The translations under genes and the position numbers were made by a program. From Marisa cornuarietis (lineage: Eukaryota > Mollusca > Gastropoda > Architaenioglossa > Ampullariidae): a stretch of 64,000 bases of DNA. Shown piece after piece: positions 1 through 25,300 of this stretch. Within the stretch, counting starts at the first letter, position 1. Each line of letters begins with the position of its first letter. The stretch lies in the NCBI GenBank assembly GCA_004794655.1, contig SMMW01000046.1, forward strand, positions 6,993,501 to 7,057,500, written 5' to 3'. The notes under the pieces were generated by a model that saw nothing but the letters and a program-made list of their open reading frames with translations, ran no database searches and was not told the origin of the DNA.

Positions 1-12043
<12,043 letters not shown>

Positions 12044-15000
12044 AAAATGAAATACACCATAATCAAAACAGTGGCAAAATGTTTACCCATGAAAAACAAA
12101 ACTGAAAATACTACTTTTTTTTAAGGTGGGTGGGGGAATAGATGCAATGTTCTGCATATGGTGGAAATAGTCTTGTGGTTCTCGTCTGTGATCATGACTG
12201 TGGAGAGATTTGTCAAGACTTAGCATCTGGTTCACAGAATCTGTGAGAGTGTAGATGGTTGTAATGTTTGTATAGCAGAACCTTGTGTACAGGATATAGA
12301 CTTTGTACAAGGACTTGGTCTCCCTATCACAACGCATAACGATAACTGCCTTCATTTTTTTTTCTTTCAGAGGTGGTGCCTCACCTTAGAGCTCTCATTT
12401 ATATAACCCCACCGAAGTCCTTTCTTCGCTGGTAGCTGTGCAAAGAGTTTGTCAGCTAGATTTTTTCTTATTGTATGGTTGGAGAATCTTAATCCAAAAG
12501 CTTTGTGATTTCATGAGTCCAGTCCCATCAGCTTTCTCAGAGTCAGCTATGTGGCTGTGCAGATATCCACCTTGCCATTGTCGACTACATCTAGGTGCAT
12601 CAAGATTTTCAGTCCACGTTTTTACCTCATCTCTTCCAAGGCCAGATATCTAAAACAATCCTTTTTGACCTTTCTGTTTATAATAGATTTGTACAGATTT
12701 GGCACAGTCAAAGACTTGAACAATTATTCATCAGATTTTATCCAAAGTCACAAGGTTGGGTTTCCAGGCAAAGAAATTCTTACATACCTGCCTGAAATGA
12801 TGCAGTGAGTCACACTAATGAAAATGTGTATTTCTCACACACACACACACACACATATCACACATCGCATGAATCTGGTCAATTCATCATGGAGTCTGAA
12901 TCTTTAAACTTCATCAGAGTGTCTTTGAATCCAGGAAAAGAGTAGTGAAACATAGGAATGAGTGATAGTATTTATATTTGCAAATCATGTCTTTGCGTTG
13001 CTGTACCCATAATGTTTTTGGAGATTTTTCATGTCTTGTAATCCAAGAAAGCTTTCGTCATCTCTGCTAGGATAACCAAGTCTTGTGCTGTTGCATAAAA
13101 ATGTAGGACAGAAATCTTCCTGCATTGCAAAATAATCATAATAAAATAAACCATTAATAAAAGGAGGCGGAATCAAAAGTTCAAAGTTTGCTGAAATTAC
13201 TTTTATCTCTTTCTCGCATACATTCGCACTCATACACACTCAGACAGTAGAGAGGAAACTGGAGTGTCTAGAGAAAACAAGCAACAGTCAGCTCTGTGAA
13301 CATGTTGCATCCAGAGAGATGTGTATTGGAGCTGAGATTCAAATATGCTGACAATTTTAATAGAGCAGGTTTTTTTCACTTTGGTGTGTCAGTCTTGGAA
13401 CTAATTGATTTCTGTGATAGAAACAAGATCAGACAGATTTGCTGATTAAGACCCAGGTATCAATTTGTTAATTTTGTACATAATTTTGTTCTTGGTATGC
13501 AGCCAGTGAAATAAGATACTTTAGATCCTACTTGTAATGGCCCTTTATTGATATGAAGCAAGCTTCAGATTGCACAATGCAGACAATGACTGGTGCTGTT
13601 ACAGCTACCCCATTATCCCTGGAGCTGAATGTAGTACCAAATATCCCATGATCCTTGAAGCTGAACGTAGCACTTGAGTCAAGAAAACATTGGATCATGT
13701 GTGTCACACAGACATTATCAGCACCAGTCATCTGTACAAGTGATGACAAGAATGAGGGATATGTAGCTGTGTGGGTAGTATAAAATGAGAGGAAAGGAAG
13801 GGTTTGACAGTTTTCTTGGCCTTTGGTTTTGACACACAAGACAATTAGGACAATGTGCTGACCACTCTGCATATGTCAAAAATGTGCACTCTGTGGTAGC
13901 TAAATAAGAATTTGACGCTGTGAGGAAAGATGTAATGAATGAGACCGACTGCTGGTGAATGGCAGTTCAGAATTAAGGAGGATCTAGAGGAGAGATGAAA
14001 TGAGTATTTTAAATAATTTTTGAGTTGTGTGATGATGTTGAGAACGGTGGTTGTCAGTCAATAACCCAGGTTATGAAAGCATCACCTGTTTGTGGAATTG
14101 TTGTTTAGTCTGATGTACAGCTTGTGGAACAAACTCTATCAAAAATGGCAGATACATATGCCTTTGGCACAGAATGCCATTTACTAAGTGATAAATACAA
14201 TGCTAGTTTTCTTTGTCATGTTGAAGGAACTCACAAATTTGAAATTATTTTAGAAAGGACTTTTTTTTTGAAAGACATATTTTTAATATTGTTGATGCCT
14301 GTTATTGTAAATATAAACAAAAACATTTGCCACGTGGCAGCAGAACAAGTAAGAGGAAGTAAAGTACTCGGCATCTGCAAAAAGTGAAGGCAGAAGTCTG
14401 TATATATATGGTAAGAATGAAAGCATTGCATGGTAGCTTTCTTAGTGTCTTCTATAGGCAAAAATGTTCTTGACGGAGGAAGTTAACTCTCTCTTTAAAA
14501 AACTAGTACAATTAGCTATGGTGCTTCCTGTTGTATATGATACAGACTTTGTGTGAAAAGATGTCGCACCACAGTTCATCCATTCTTAGGCTACATAATG
14601 TTTCCTTCTTTGCACTCCATGTTTGAACAACAAAAGTTTTTATTCGAAAGCTTGCACCACTGTGTGGTCCTGTCCCTACTCAGCTATTTTTAGTTTATAA
14701 TTATCTGCATAGTTGGCTTGATTTTGAAGACTGCTCAACATGTAATCCTAGCTGCATGATCACTGGCTACACCATTTTTTTTCAGCACTTTGTGTTTAAC
14801 TCACATTTGACATCTGTGGTAATCATAGCTTCTGTGCTTACACTGTTTGATGACCTGTGGCCTAAAGATTGTTCTGTGAGCATGGTGGGGAAAAACATTG
14901 GCATCTCTGTGCATAGTTTGTCTGTAGTCAGAAACTGTGTCAGGTCATCAACAACAGCTTTTGTGTCAGTGTTTACAGTGCAAGGACTGTCTCTTGTGAT

Positions 15001-16104
15001 GCTGTGTACATTCCTGCTTTAGACATAATTATTCCATTCTTGATCTTTGCATAATTCTGAAGGTGTGTGGTGTGCTTCTGTACATGGGTACTTGGCTTTA
15101 GATGAGAAGTGATGTGTGAGAAGTCATTCGTTGCTTCCAGTTGTAAATGATTGTTGTGTCGCTGTGTGAGGCGCTTCATTTTTCCCCTTATAATTGTGTG
15201 ATATTTTTGTGTCCAGCCTCTCTTCTTTCAGAAGTGTTAGATTTGCCCATCAATCTATCATTTTAAAGAACCATGATGGTTAAATCCTTACAGATAAAAA
15301 ATAAGAGTCGATTAATAACTCTATTTTGAATGAGAAGGCTTTTTTTTAAAGTGTGAAAGTTCTTAATGCCCCTTGAATAAACGCTTTGGGACATCAAAAG
15401 CCAGAAGGCAGATTTTTAGGAATAAGACCTGTTAGATTAAGATAGATTTGTAGCTGCAGTACTATGCACCATTTGCCACCAAATTTTATTCTTCAGATTA
15501 TCATTCTTATTTGTATTTGATCTTTGGCCAATAGTTTAATTTCTGTCTTTTGACAACAGACTGAGTCATTTAATGTAGTGTGTATCACTGAGTTTCATTA
15601 TGCTAGCTCTTGTGTCCAAGCAGCTCTGCAAAATCCATCTTTCTTGCCACCTTCTTTAGAATATTTGTTCCAACAGTACTCTTTAACTATTGTACTCAGT
15701 TTGAAATTTTGAACTTTTTGTTTTGTCTTCATTATTCCACATGCCTCCATGAAAAAACAACAAAGACTTTGGCAACAGCTACAGCCAAAGAACAAAGTTG
15801 TGATGCAATACTAAAAGTGTTGTATTAATAACACGTACTCTAGTCCACATAGATTTTAAAACTTTGGGATTTGTCTAGTATCAAAGCATTATGTAGGTAA
15901 TAGAACATGTTGAGGTATAGCTAGGCATTAATACACTGCAGTATGTTCATCATTCATTATTGGTGCGTATAGTGCGACCAGTAGCATTTGTTAAAAATGA
16001 TGTCCTTTGTCTTTGATTTGCTATTTTTTAATTAATGCTTCACTTTGAATAATGATTTAAAACAAATCATGAAAAAACAACACAGCAAGAAAAGCACAGA
16101 GTGG

Positions 16105-16275
16105 TAGCCATGGCAGGTGATGTCATTGTGGCATGATTGACAAAGATGAGGTTGGTGTGGCATGACTGACTGACAGGCAGATGACATAATTGTGGCATGA
16201 CTGACACAGGCAGTGATGTTATCATGACATGACTGACATAGGCAGGTGACATTGTGGCATGACTGACAAAGGCAA
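16105..16275. repeat. Degenerate tandem repeat, about 35-50 bp units
   Basis: The block 'TGGCATGA(C/T)TGAC' followed by 'aggcag(a/g)tga' recurs about five times with small insertions. It has no coding value and looks like a minisatellite downstream of HEATR5B. Confidence 0.8.
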
Positions 16276-16436
16276 CTGTAAGAGTCAGTGGGTCTCTGGC
16301 TACCAGTGTGAGAAATGTAGGTGGTTAGTCATGTCTTAGGGGATTTTAATTAAAGGGCTGGGATGAGAGAAAAAGTGGTTACTTGGTGCTCGCCCAATGG
16401 CATTGTTGTTCCTCGTTGTGTACAACAAATAATGTT

Positions 16437-16716
16437 TTAATGAGGATCCTGCTTGACGAGTATTAGCAAATAAAATGCAAAAAGAAAGGTCACAGCTTTC
16501 AGTTGTGTATTTTTTTTCTGTGGCTGGTCAGGATTTTGTCGCAACGCATGAACGTAACTTTTTAAAGCCTCATGAATAGCAAGCTGTTTTAGTTCCACAT
16601 CATGTAGAGCAACGAACTGCCGTTGTACAAATGGAATAGAAATGCTTCTGTCAAAATGTAAGTCCTCAGGTGTCCACATTTGGAAAACATTAAATCCATC
16701 AAAAACAAACCTTTTT
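16437..16716 (-). CDS. Possible unidentified coding exon, minus strand
   Basis: A minus-strand frame is open from about 16716 to a stop at 16437, with an ATG at 16679. The ATG-to-stop part is 80 aa. The first two thirds look protein-like and helical (PEDLHFDR, SIPFVQRQF, ALHDVELKQLAIHEALKSY, QNPDQP); the end is hydrophobic. I do not recognise a family. A neighbouring upstream frame starts at an ATG near 16766 (MNLSGRIATCFKRTQ) and would need a one-base shift at an A-run near 16711 to join it. So this may be a frameshifted pseudogene, a small gene, or chance. It lies about 500 bp upstream of the plus-strand gene at 17215, in divergent orientation. Confidence 0.3.
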
Positions 16717-17214
16717 TATTTTGTGTGCGCTTGAAACAAGTAGCAATACGTCCAGATAAATTCATTTTTAATAATGATTTGTTTTCAGTTTACAGGTTGT
16801 AGGTTTGTGGGTCTTTCCAATGGCAGCACAGCAAACTGAATACAGAAGTATCACAGACTTGTATACACGCCCGTGACGGTGGTAGTATTTTTGAAGAACA
16901 TGAATTTGTAAACCTAGCAGGCAAGAAGGCACGGTGGAACAAGAGTTCCTTCCCCTTTTGTTTAAATCTTTAATCAAAGTATTTAAACCCGATTTTTTTC
17001 TAATTCAAAATACTTATTCTTGTCTTATTTTTCCCAGTTTATCTAGAACTGTATCAAAATTTAAAGCCCAATAAACCTACTTTGGCACCTAGCAACCCCC
17101 AGCATGCAAGTTAAGCGTAAAGCTCATGATCCGTGGTGAAACTGCCCTGGCGCGTGGCACAACACGTTTCCCGTTAAAATTTTGTAGAAGAGTCTTACAC
17201 ACAAAGGAGTCACT

Positions 17215-17975
17215 ATGGCCAAAAAGCCAGGAGCCAAGCTTTCACTCCAGCAACAAAGAGAACTGTTTGAGACGCGAGAAACATGGTGCGCCGTCGAGCA
17301 GACGAAAGAGGCAGCTTGGTGTCGCAAAGAGAGGAAACACTATGACGAACTACTGAAAAGTTCTGTTTTCTCCACCAGCAGGTGCTTTGATGAGCCCCGA
17401 TGCGTCTTCAAAGTGGATGCCCCTACACACAAAGAGCGTCGGCATTATGAAAAACATCGTGAGTATTGTCACTCTTAGTAATTCGCTAAAATCTTATCAC
17501 AGAATATTGTATTATTCTCTAAAGTAACAACACGCGAATGAAATGAACGAATGTTTATAAATAGGGAAACTTGTCATTGCCTTATAATCTTTTCTATGCA
17601 CTAGCTATTGCTTTGAAGTTCATTATTAGGAGAGCTAAATAGTCAACACAATTGTACAAGTAATCGACATAAAATACAGGAAATTAATTAGCAATGTACA
17701 TAAGTGAATTAAACTTACCAAATAAGAATGATGAAGCTTTAATCACAGGCAAGTTTCTTTGGATAAAAAAAACGTGATGACAATTTGTTCTAGGTATTTT
17801 TCACTTGGTATTTTAGATGATTTTGTTGTTTTTTAACAGTTATCTCACAGTGGAATGTTTTGTAGAAGGCCCAGCTAGATCACCATATCCTGCTGACAGC
17901 AAAAAAGTGATCAGAGCATCAGACATGCTGATGCATCGCTACCAGATAGTACAACAAACATTTTACCCCAGATAA
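17215..17975 (+). CDS. Small two-exon gene, 122-aa protein of unknown family
   Basis: Exon 1 is 17215-17458 (ATG in the context CACTATGG, donor CATC|GTGAGT). Exon 2 is 17851-17975 (acceptor CTCACAG, stop TAA at 17973). The join is phase 1 and open, giving 122 aa. The protein is basic, Arg/Lys/His-rich and probably helical (QQQRELFETRETW, ERKHYDEL, KERRHYEKHR) and ends in YQIVQQTFYPR. There is no signal peptide or membrane segment. I recognise no family; the short basic style recalls ciliary microtubule-associated proteins, but that is a guess. The last 67 bp, including the final codons and stop, are tandemly duplicated into the 3' UTR. A candidate AATAAA is at 18464. The next gene, TATDN3, is convergent. 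Confidence 0.7.
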
Positions 17976-18072
17976 TTTTTGTCAGTTTTTCAACACAGAA
18001 AAGCATTACCAGATAGTACAACAAACATTTTATCCCAGATAATTTTTGTTAGTTTTTCAACACAGAAGCATT
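17940..18072 (+). repeat. Tandem duplication (67 bp) spanning the end of the small gene
   Basis: Copy 1 is 17940-18006 and copy 2 is 18007-18072. Both begin TACCAGATAGTACAACAAAC and differ by a few C/T changes and one length difference. Copy 1 carries the last 11 codons and the TAA; copy 2 is untranslated. Confidence 0.95.
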
Positions 18073-18463
18073 TTAACAACATAATGTCATCTTATGGATA
18101 TAATGGATACATATATTTTTTATAATAGTTTGATCTAGTGAATGCTGTTTGTATGCAAGTCTTTAGACAATGTTGCCTTAAGAAACTAAGTGTTTAAAAA
18201 TTGCATTAATAAGGCTGTAAAGGGAGGGGGTGTTAGGTCACACTGTTGTGGACATTATTGCTCCTCTTGTGTTTTGCTTCAAAAGGCTTGGGAGCAGTAA
18301 TTATCCTGCATTGATCAGGGGTTGACAGGGAAGTGTGCACACATCGTGTTGGGTGGCTTGTTTTTGACTGTGACCTAGCTGTTTGTACGTGGTGGGTTTT
18401 TTCCTGTGATGCGTAGATGTTTTTTTTATGTATATTTGTATCTTTTTGGTGCATGTGTTATGG

Positions 18464-18469
18464 AATAAA
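18464..18469 (+). terminator. Candidate polyadenylation signal AATAAA of the small gene
   Basis: AATAAA lies about 490 bp after the stop and is followed by an A-rich stretch and a GT-containing stretch. Position only; there is no transcript evidence. Confidence 0.4.
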
Positions 18470-18559
18470 AATCATTAAAAAAAATTTTAAAGGGTGTAAA
18501 ACCATCGTTGTATATTTAGTAAATATTATGTAACTGAGTAATAAAATGTACTTAATGTC

Positions 18560-18900
18560 CCAAACTGCTGGGATTGTTTAGATTCACTGTATTGTGAATT
18601 ACCATTCAGTATTGCAAGTGTTTGCCTTGCTCCAGAAAAGCAGTATTATACAGTATTATTTACTATAATGAGATGTATTTGATACATATTGATGACATTT
18701 TAACTTGCTGGTTGTCACTGCTGTTGCCTGCCTTGCCCAATGAAATCAGTATTACAAAGCAGTTTTTTACAGTAGTGATTTAATGCTTTGTCTTTATTAA
18801 AAGCATCCTTCCTGTAAATTGCCATATACAACTGTGTTGCATGCTTTGCTCAAAAAGAAATAAAATCAGTATTATGAATATTATTTTATATGTAATTCTG
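18560..18900. repeat. Degenerate direct repeats of about 125-130 bp
   Basis: The theme 'tgccttgctc/tgccttgccc/tgctttgctc' followed by 'aaa(n)cagtattat' recurs three times at about 18620, 18730 and 18840. It lies between the two convergent genes. Confidence 0.5.
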
Positions 18901-19269
18901 TTGTGGTGCTGATGTTATCAGGGCAAAGCCTCCAGTCTGGTTCATAGCTGCCAGCTTTCTTTTAACTTCATCTGAACTTGCAAATATTTTCACACCACAA
19001 GTGTTTGTCTACCTACTAAATCTTGCACAAGAATATAGAGTCTGGTTTGGCTTTTATTGCATGAGCACAAGTCAAGATCCACAAGTGCTAGTTTTAAATA
19101 ATTTTGTAAACAACATTCTGCAGCTGACTGCATATTATAAGTAAATCTCATTTCAGTAATATCCTGCATTGCTGTTCTTTTCCCAATCAATCGCCATCTG
19201 CTATGCCCTTGCAGTTCCATCTCAAAAGCACGCATGACAGTTTCCAAGCATTTAAAAAAAAAAGAATAT

Positions 19270-19275
19270 TTTATT
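19270..19275 (-). terminator. Candidate polyadenylation signal of TATDN3
   Basis: TTTATT on the plus strand is AATAAA on the minus strand, about 107 bp downstream of the TATDN3 stop codon and followed by a T-rich stretch in the transcript sense. Confidence 0.5.
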
Positions 19276-19381
19276 TACATCATTTTGTGTGCCAGCGCTC
19301 TGAACAGAAACTGTCCAATATCCATCCACAAACTAATCTTGCCCTCAATCTCTCTCACATACACATGTACATGAAACAGAA

Positions 19382-22300
19382 CTATCTGTGAACAAGTTTT
19401 GATATTTTGGGGAAAAGTCTGATTGCATTCTCTGTTGTCATCTCTTTTACTGTTGGCACAGTAAGCTTTTTGATTTTCGCTACATATTCCCAGCTAATGG
19501 TGATGTTGGATGGAACATTTCTCTCCTGAAAGCACACATTAGGGAATTCCAGTCACTTTTAATACGTAAACAAAAAACGCCCAATTAATATCTACCATAC
19601 TTTAAACATGCTAAATGTAGTACAGTGCCTTAATATCCACAAGGCCAATTCCAGATAGTGCTAGTAATACATGCATATACATGATATTTAAGAGATAATA
19701 TACATATACGTCGAAATAATTTCTCTCTCTCACATACGTACACACACACACACACATTCCTAGCAACAGTAGGTACAGCTGGTGACCTTAGGTCACCTCA
19801 GGCTAGTACAAGATCATGATCACGGCCAGTAGAGCTGATCAAGTAAATGGCATCACGAACCTACGGCCAGACCGCAAGAGTGAAAACTCATGCCAAAACA
19901 TGACAACACATACATCACAAACTCCTCCTCCCCCACCATTACCAGACCCCACCCATCCCCCACAATACAAAATCACCTTTAGATGGAAGCACTTTTCACT
20001 TACAAACGCAATAACAACACTTGCATCTAGTGCTAGGCATTTAGAAAAGCTTTACCATTTTTGTAGGAGATAAAGCTGGTGAATCTGTTTCCAGCATAAG
20101 ATGGGAAATTGGAACTTTTGCAACCAACTTTTCTTTCTGTAATAAAAAATAACCTGAGCTGTTCACAAAGTAACAAATGATGTATAAGTGGTTTTTCAGC
20201 TGCATACAGTAACAACCTTTCTCCCTCTCAGGTACACGCCACCCACATGCATTCATTTTAGCATAACACAGAAAATGTGTCTGTCAGTAGTCATTCTTCA
20301 CACAGTCTTCAATACAGCCTAACACTGTAGGGATGCTTACTTAGGAGAATGCATGCACGTGATCTTATCTAATTATACCAATAATATGATTCCCATTTCA
20401 CAAAGTTTGTAATCGTATGACTGATACTGTGAAGGTAGACATCACCTGTGGACTTCTACAGATAGATGCTGGAACAGAAAAGAAGAATCCAGCATCCACT
20501 CCAACTTGGGCTGAGGCTGCCTTTCCATCAAAGGCATGAAGCAACACCTTGGACGCACCTGTTAAAAAGTAATGTCAACCGGTAAACAAACTTCAACCTA
20601 AGTTCAAGTTTCATACAAGATAGTAGTTTTGTGACATAAGCTGAAGTCTCAGAATTTGTTTACTAAAGAAGAATCTAGTTGTCCCTAGATACCATTTGTT
20701 GAAAATAATGTTAATGGACTTTCAAATTATTTTTAATTAACAAATGTGTGGTCATTAAAAAATAGTTCAGATAGATTTCTTGTGACACATGAAAGGATGT
20801 CAAAAAGAGGAAGGTGTGGCAGTGACTAGTTAATGCATGTCTGATTACAATCTGTAGAAATGACATCAGCTGCTATATTCTGTCATGCAAACCTTCAGCA
20901 AGATCAAGTACCCATACCATCCTCCACACACACCAAGGTTTTAATTCTATAATGCCACCAAGCTTGCTTAAATGTCAATTACCACAGCTTACCCAACTCC
21001 TTCAGTAAGTTGATTGCATGAATCCCAGCTGATCTTGAATGGACATTTCTATATTAGTAAAAACAATAAAAGGCAAAAGTCACTTATTCAGGAAAACCTG
21101 GAGCTTGTAGTAAACGAACACATGGACACATAATCAAGCTCTGATAATTAAACACCAGTTAAGCTATTAATTAAATGGACTGTCTATTCTTATGAGATGT
21201 AAAATAAAATGCATGCCTAAGCAAATATAAATGTCCACACATTTTCTTTCTTGCTCTCTTAAGCACTCTATGGCTTGCCTGTTCTAATTCACCCATAACT
21301 TTTTCAAAATAGCAAGACCCTTTCATTTGCCATTAGGTAAAGTACCAAATTATACATGGGCCCACATTATTTAATGTTATGCTGTTGGGTTGAGTTACTT
21401 ATGTATCTGCTTACTCTTTCTCAATACTTACACTGGTAGATCAAAGCGCTGAGCCATTTTTACCTGCAATAAATACTGACAGATTTATCTCTATCATCCT
21501 TACTTCCTGAACACCCCCCTCTCTATGTGTTCACTCTTCTGCTTAGTGATGAGCTTGTCTTGTTAATGCAGCTTCGTGGTCACACAAATGTGCTTAAGAT
21601 GGCAAGCTGAGCAGCCAGAACTTCACCTTTTGTAAATTTTATATTTTAAAATCTTGACACATGCAGCCTTTCCATTTTTCATGCGTGCATTTAGATCAGT
21701 AGCAACAGATGCTACCATATTTGTATCCTAACCAAATTTCTCATTATCAGTTACACGTAAAATGTGTTGGTATTATAGTTCTAAGACACACTGTAAGTAG
21801 GTAAATAAAAACTAGATCTTAAATAATTTCTATGATGAGACATACACAATTCTGAATTTAAACTATGACTTTTTGTTTTAAAAAGTTATGTCTTTTGGTA
21901 TGGCACATTAAATGTATTTGGGAGGACTTAACAATTTATGTATTTTATTTATAAGAAGTTACTAGGTAGCTATAAATTTGCTTACCTGCCGAGCAAAGAC
22001 CTCTTTCTGTACATCTCTATCTTCCAATGTCTTGCAAACTCGAGGTGTAAAGTCCAGTCCAATCTGTTCAATTGTGTATATATGAATGGGCTAAAATACA
22101 AGTTTAATGTAAAGTCCATTTTAATCAGTTTGATCAATGGCACTAGAAAGTAATAAAGAACTAGTCTGCTTTAAATCACAATCAAAACATGTTAGTTAGC
22201 TACCCTGTTAGCTCATCCTACTTGCCCCTAGCTAAAGAGAATTTTAAAGAAATTTTCTGGCAGGTAATTTATATTATGTTGCCAGCCTCATCTCTTGAAC

Positions 22301-25300
22301 TTGCCACAACCTTCAACTACCTCAACAGCAAACCAAAGATAACATGAGTCTGTACTGCTACTGGTTACAAGGCATACCCTGACCATAACAAACCACATGG
22401 CATTTGGACTGTAGCACAGTTGTTACGTGGTGTCCTCTCTGTGAGGTCTTATGACTGTTCAACTACAATTATCATATGCTATTATTAAAAGCCAATATCT
22501 GTTAAGCAAAAGTCTCCTCCAAAGAAATGTAGAGGAAGTTGCATGAAACTGCACAGATGCTATCCTGATAATGACTAAATTATTTATAGGGTGTTCTGCA
22601 CAAGTCAGCCTCAAACTAACTACATGTCTCTCTGAATTTTCCCATAAAAGATTTTGTCTTATTTTACACCTTAGATGAACATCATTAAATTGTTTGCTGC
22701 TTGAAATCATACTTTTATGTACACTCTTCTTTAAAAAAAAACAACTTTAAAAGCTGTTCATTTTCCTTTACATTTCCAACCACAAAGGACCTTGTATAAT
22801 ATGGTTAACTAAATGTATTATTATTGATTGCATACATATATATGGGCATGTGTGCACACACAGAGCATCACTAATCTCAAAGACCAAGCAGTACAAAGTT
22901 TTATACCAATTCACCTCTCCTATAGCTGTAAGTTTTTCATGATGTTGCTCTATGATGGCTTCAGCTTCTTCAAAGTCCTGCACATTGATCAAAGAAGAGT
23001 ATGAACAAATTTTTACACAGTGTAACATCTTAGATTTATCTTAAATTGCATTTTAAATGTACCTAGAAAAACAGAAACTTCAGCTTCATTCTTTGGATTT
23101 TCTGTACTTTTTCTGTTCATTCATAATACCTATTAACTATTACCAACAGCAAATAAAGTTTAGAAATTATTAAATGATTGTTTCAACTGCTGCATATAAG
23201 ATTTTAAGATTTCACCAAGCATTCAAGGCTGTTAAACAATTCTTCTATACACCCTCAAAAACCTTTTTTTTTCACCATTTAAGTGTTTTGAAAAAGATGA
23301 TTTAACAGCAAATGTGGCAAATCAGTTTGATAACTGCAATTTTTTTATGTAATGTTTTTCAGAAATGACTTGCCTTTAAGGAAACACTCCTCTGAGCCTT
23401 TGGGTCTACAGAATGCTCATCAGGCTGCAAGTGAAAATACAGTAACATTAATTGATGGATCTTAGATCTATTCAATATCACAGTCCCACTCTTGACACAT
23501 GTAATAAATGAAGCTTTTTACATACAGACATGCTCCAGCATACGTTTTTCTTTTTAAGCTGGAAGACAGGCTTACAAGAGGTCTTCACACAATTCATAGT
23601 TTTACACCTTACTCAACTAAAGTTTACGATTCGTGGCATGATAGTGGTATAAAGTATACTAGCATGCAATATTTCATTTGATACCATTACCTGCACTGGA
23701 TGGAGTCCAAGGCATGGCAAAACGAAGTCTGGATACCTGCAACAACACAAAATGCCCAGAAAACTTTTATACTTAACATCTATATGAACGAGTGATACTG
23801 TCTCCTGAAGCTCCTTTGCAAACCTGCCTGAACACAGGCTACTCTACAGGGATGGCCAACAATCAGCACTGAAATATAGGTGGCAGGACCAGGAGCTAAT
23901 GCAGGTGTTAACTACTATTATCAACACAAACTACATTATGCATCATCAAAGAGACTTCTTTCCCCTAAGAAAAACTAAAAAACAAAATTTGTCTGCATTC
24001 TCCATCAATAAGACAAAGTGGAACCACTTTCTCTTTCAAATTATTCAACCACCAACTGATTCTGATGGACTCTTTAGCATGTTTATGCATGTGCACGTGT
24101 TCATGCAGTCCATATATAGCTTCTGTTTAGAACATGGCTCAATATAAGATTTATTATAATGATGATGGTCTCATCATTTCAAATTTTAAAATGAATGGGT
24201 TGAATGGTTTGACAGTGTAGGTAGTTAAACACAAAGCTTGTTTAAAATACAAGGATTCTTGTCGACACCCGTGTATTATTAACTTATATAGCAAAACTAC
24301 ATGGAATATGGCAAAACTATATGGAGACTATATGTACTTACCTGTCAGCCAGATCAAGCACACGATTGAAGTCTGACACTGACTCTGTTACTGCTAGTAC
24401 TGCTGCAACCCCAATCTGCGAGTAATTTTGTTTGAAAAGATTTGTTACACTGACACATATATTTGGTGTTTTATTTACCATAAGACTCTTAGTCTTGGTT
24501 GCTATTTGCTTATCAACAGTCTGCATTTAAACTGTTATCTGCATGCATTTATTAGACCATTGATGCAGTTGTAATCTTCACCTCTAAAACACTGCAAGTT
24601 GCTAAAGCGGTATAATGGCATAAGGCAAGGAAATCTGTTAGCAATTTATAGTACACCACAATGTTAGGAAAAATGTAAAACTCTGGCAAAATTTCCCACT
24701 TCTATTATTTTCATGTTCATAAGTTTATTTGGGAGAAATACTGTAGACCACTCTAAAGTAAAAAAAAAAACAAAAAAAAAACAACTTTATTCCAGTTAGG
24801 AAATTTGCGGTAATTTTTCATACCTGTTTTGCCTTTGTGATTACATCATCGATATCCTGAAGAAGAATCACAGAAACACTGCAGTATCTGCTTGTGCAAG
24901 CTACCTTGTGTGTGTGTGTGTGTGTAAAGTGTACATCACAAAACATTGTAATAAACATATTCTGCCACTATTATAAGAATAAGAAGCCTTGTGTTTACTG
25001 TCCATTCGTTTTGAATTTCCATTATTCAAATCTCGTTTGATTCATAGACTATGTTATTATTTCATAATTTAAAGGTTAACAATTTACTTACAAGAAGCAC
25101 TCACAGATATAACAGTGCTGTTAATTTTGATATGGTAACCCCAAAATCGGCTGTTAGTTTTTAAAAAGAAATTTGAAAGTTGAACTTAGTGGTTAAAAAA
25201 GATGTTGTACACTTCAAACATTCTATATGTTCAAAATAATTCTAAAAAAAAAAAAATCCACTTTCGTTTACCTTGTCAAATTCGGCATCTGATAGATGGG

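Larger units (their letters stand above)
12044..17100 (+). other. HEATR5B 3' UTR plus intergenic DNA, no convincing gene
   Basis: AT-rich DNA with no exon chain I recognise. It contains a CA repeat (12837-12857), several AATAAA words (one at 15376-15381), a tandem repeat at 16105-16275 and a minus-strand reading frame at 16437-16716 listed separately. The true mRNA end cannot be placed by eye. Confidence 0.6.
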
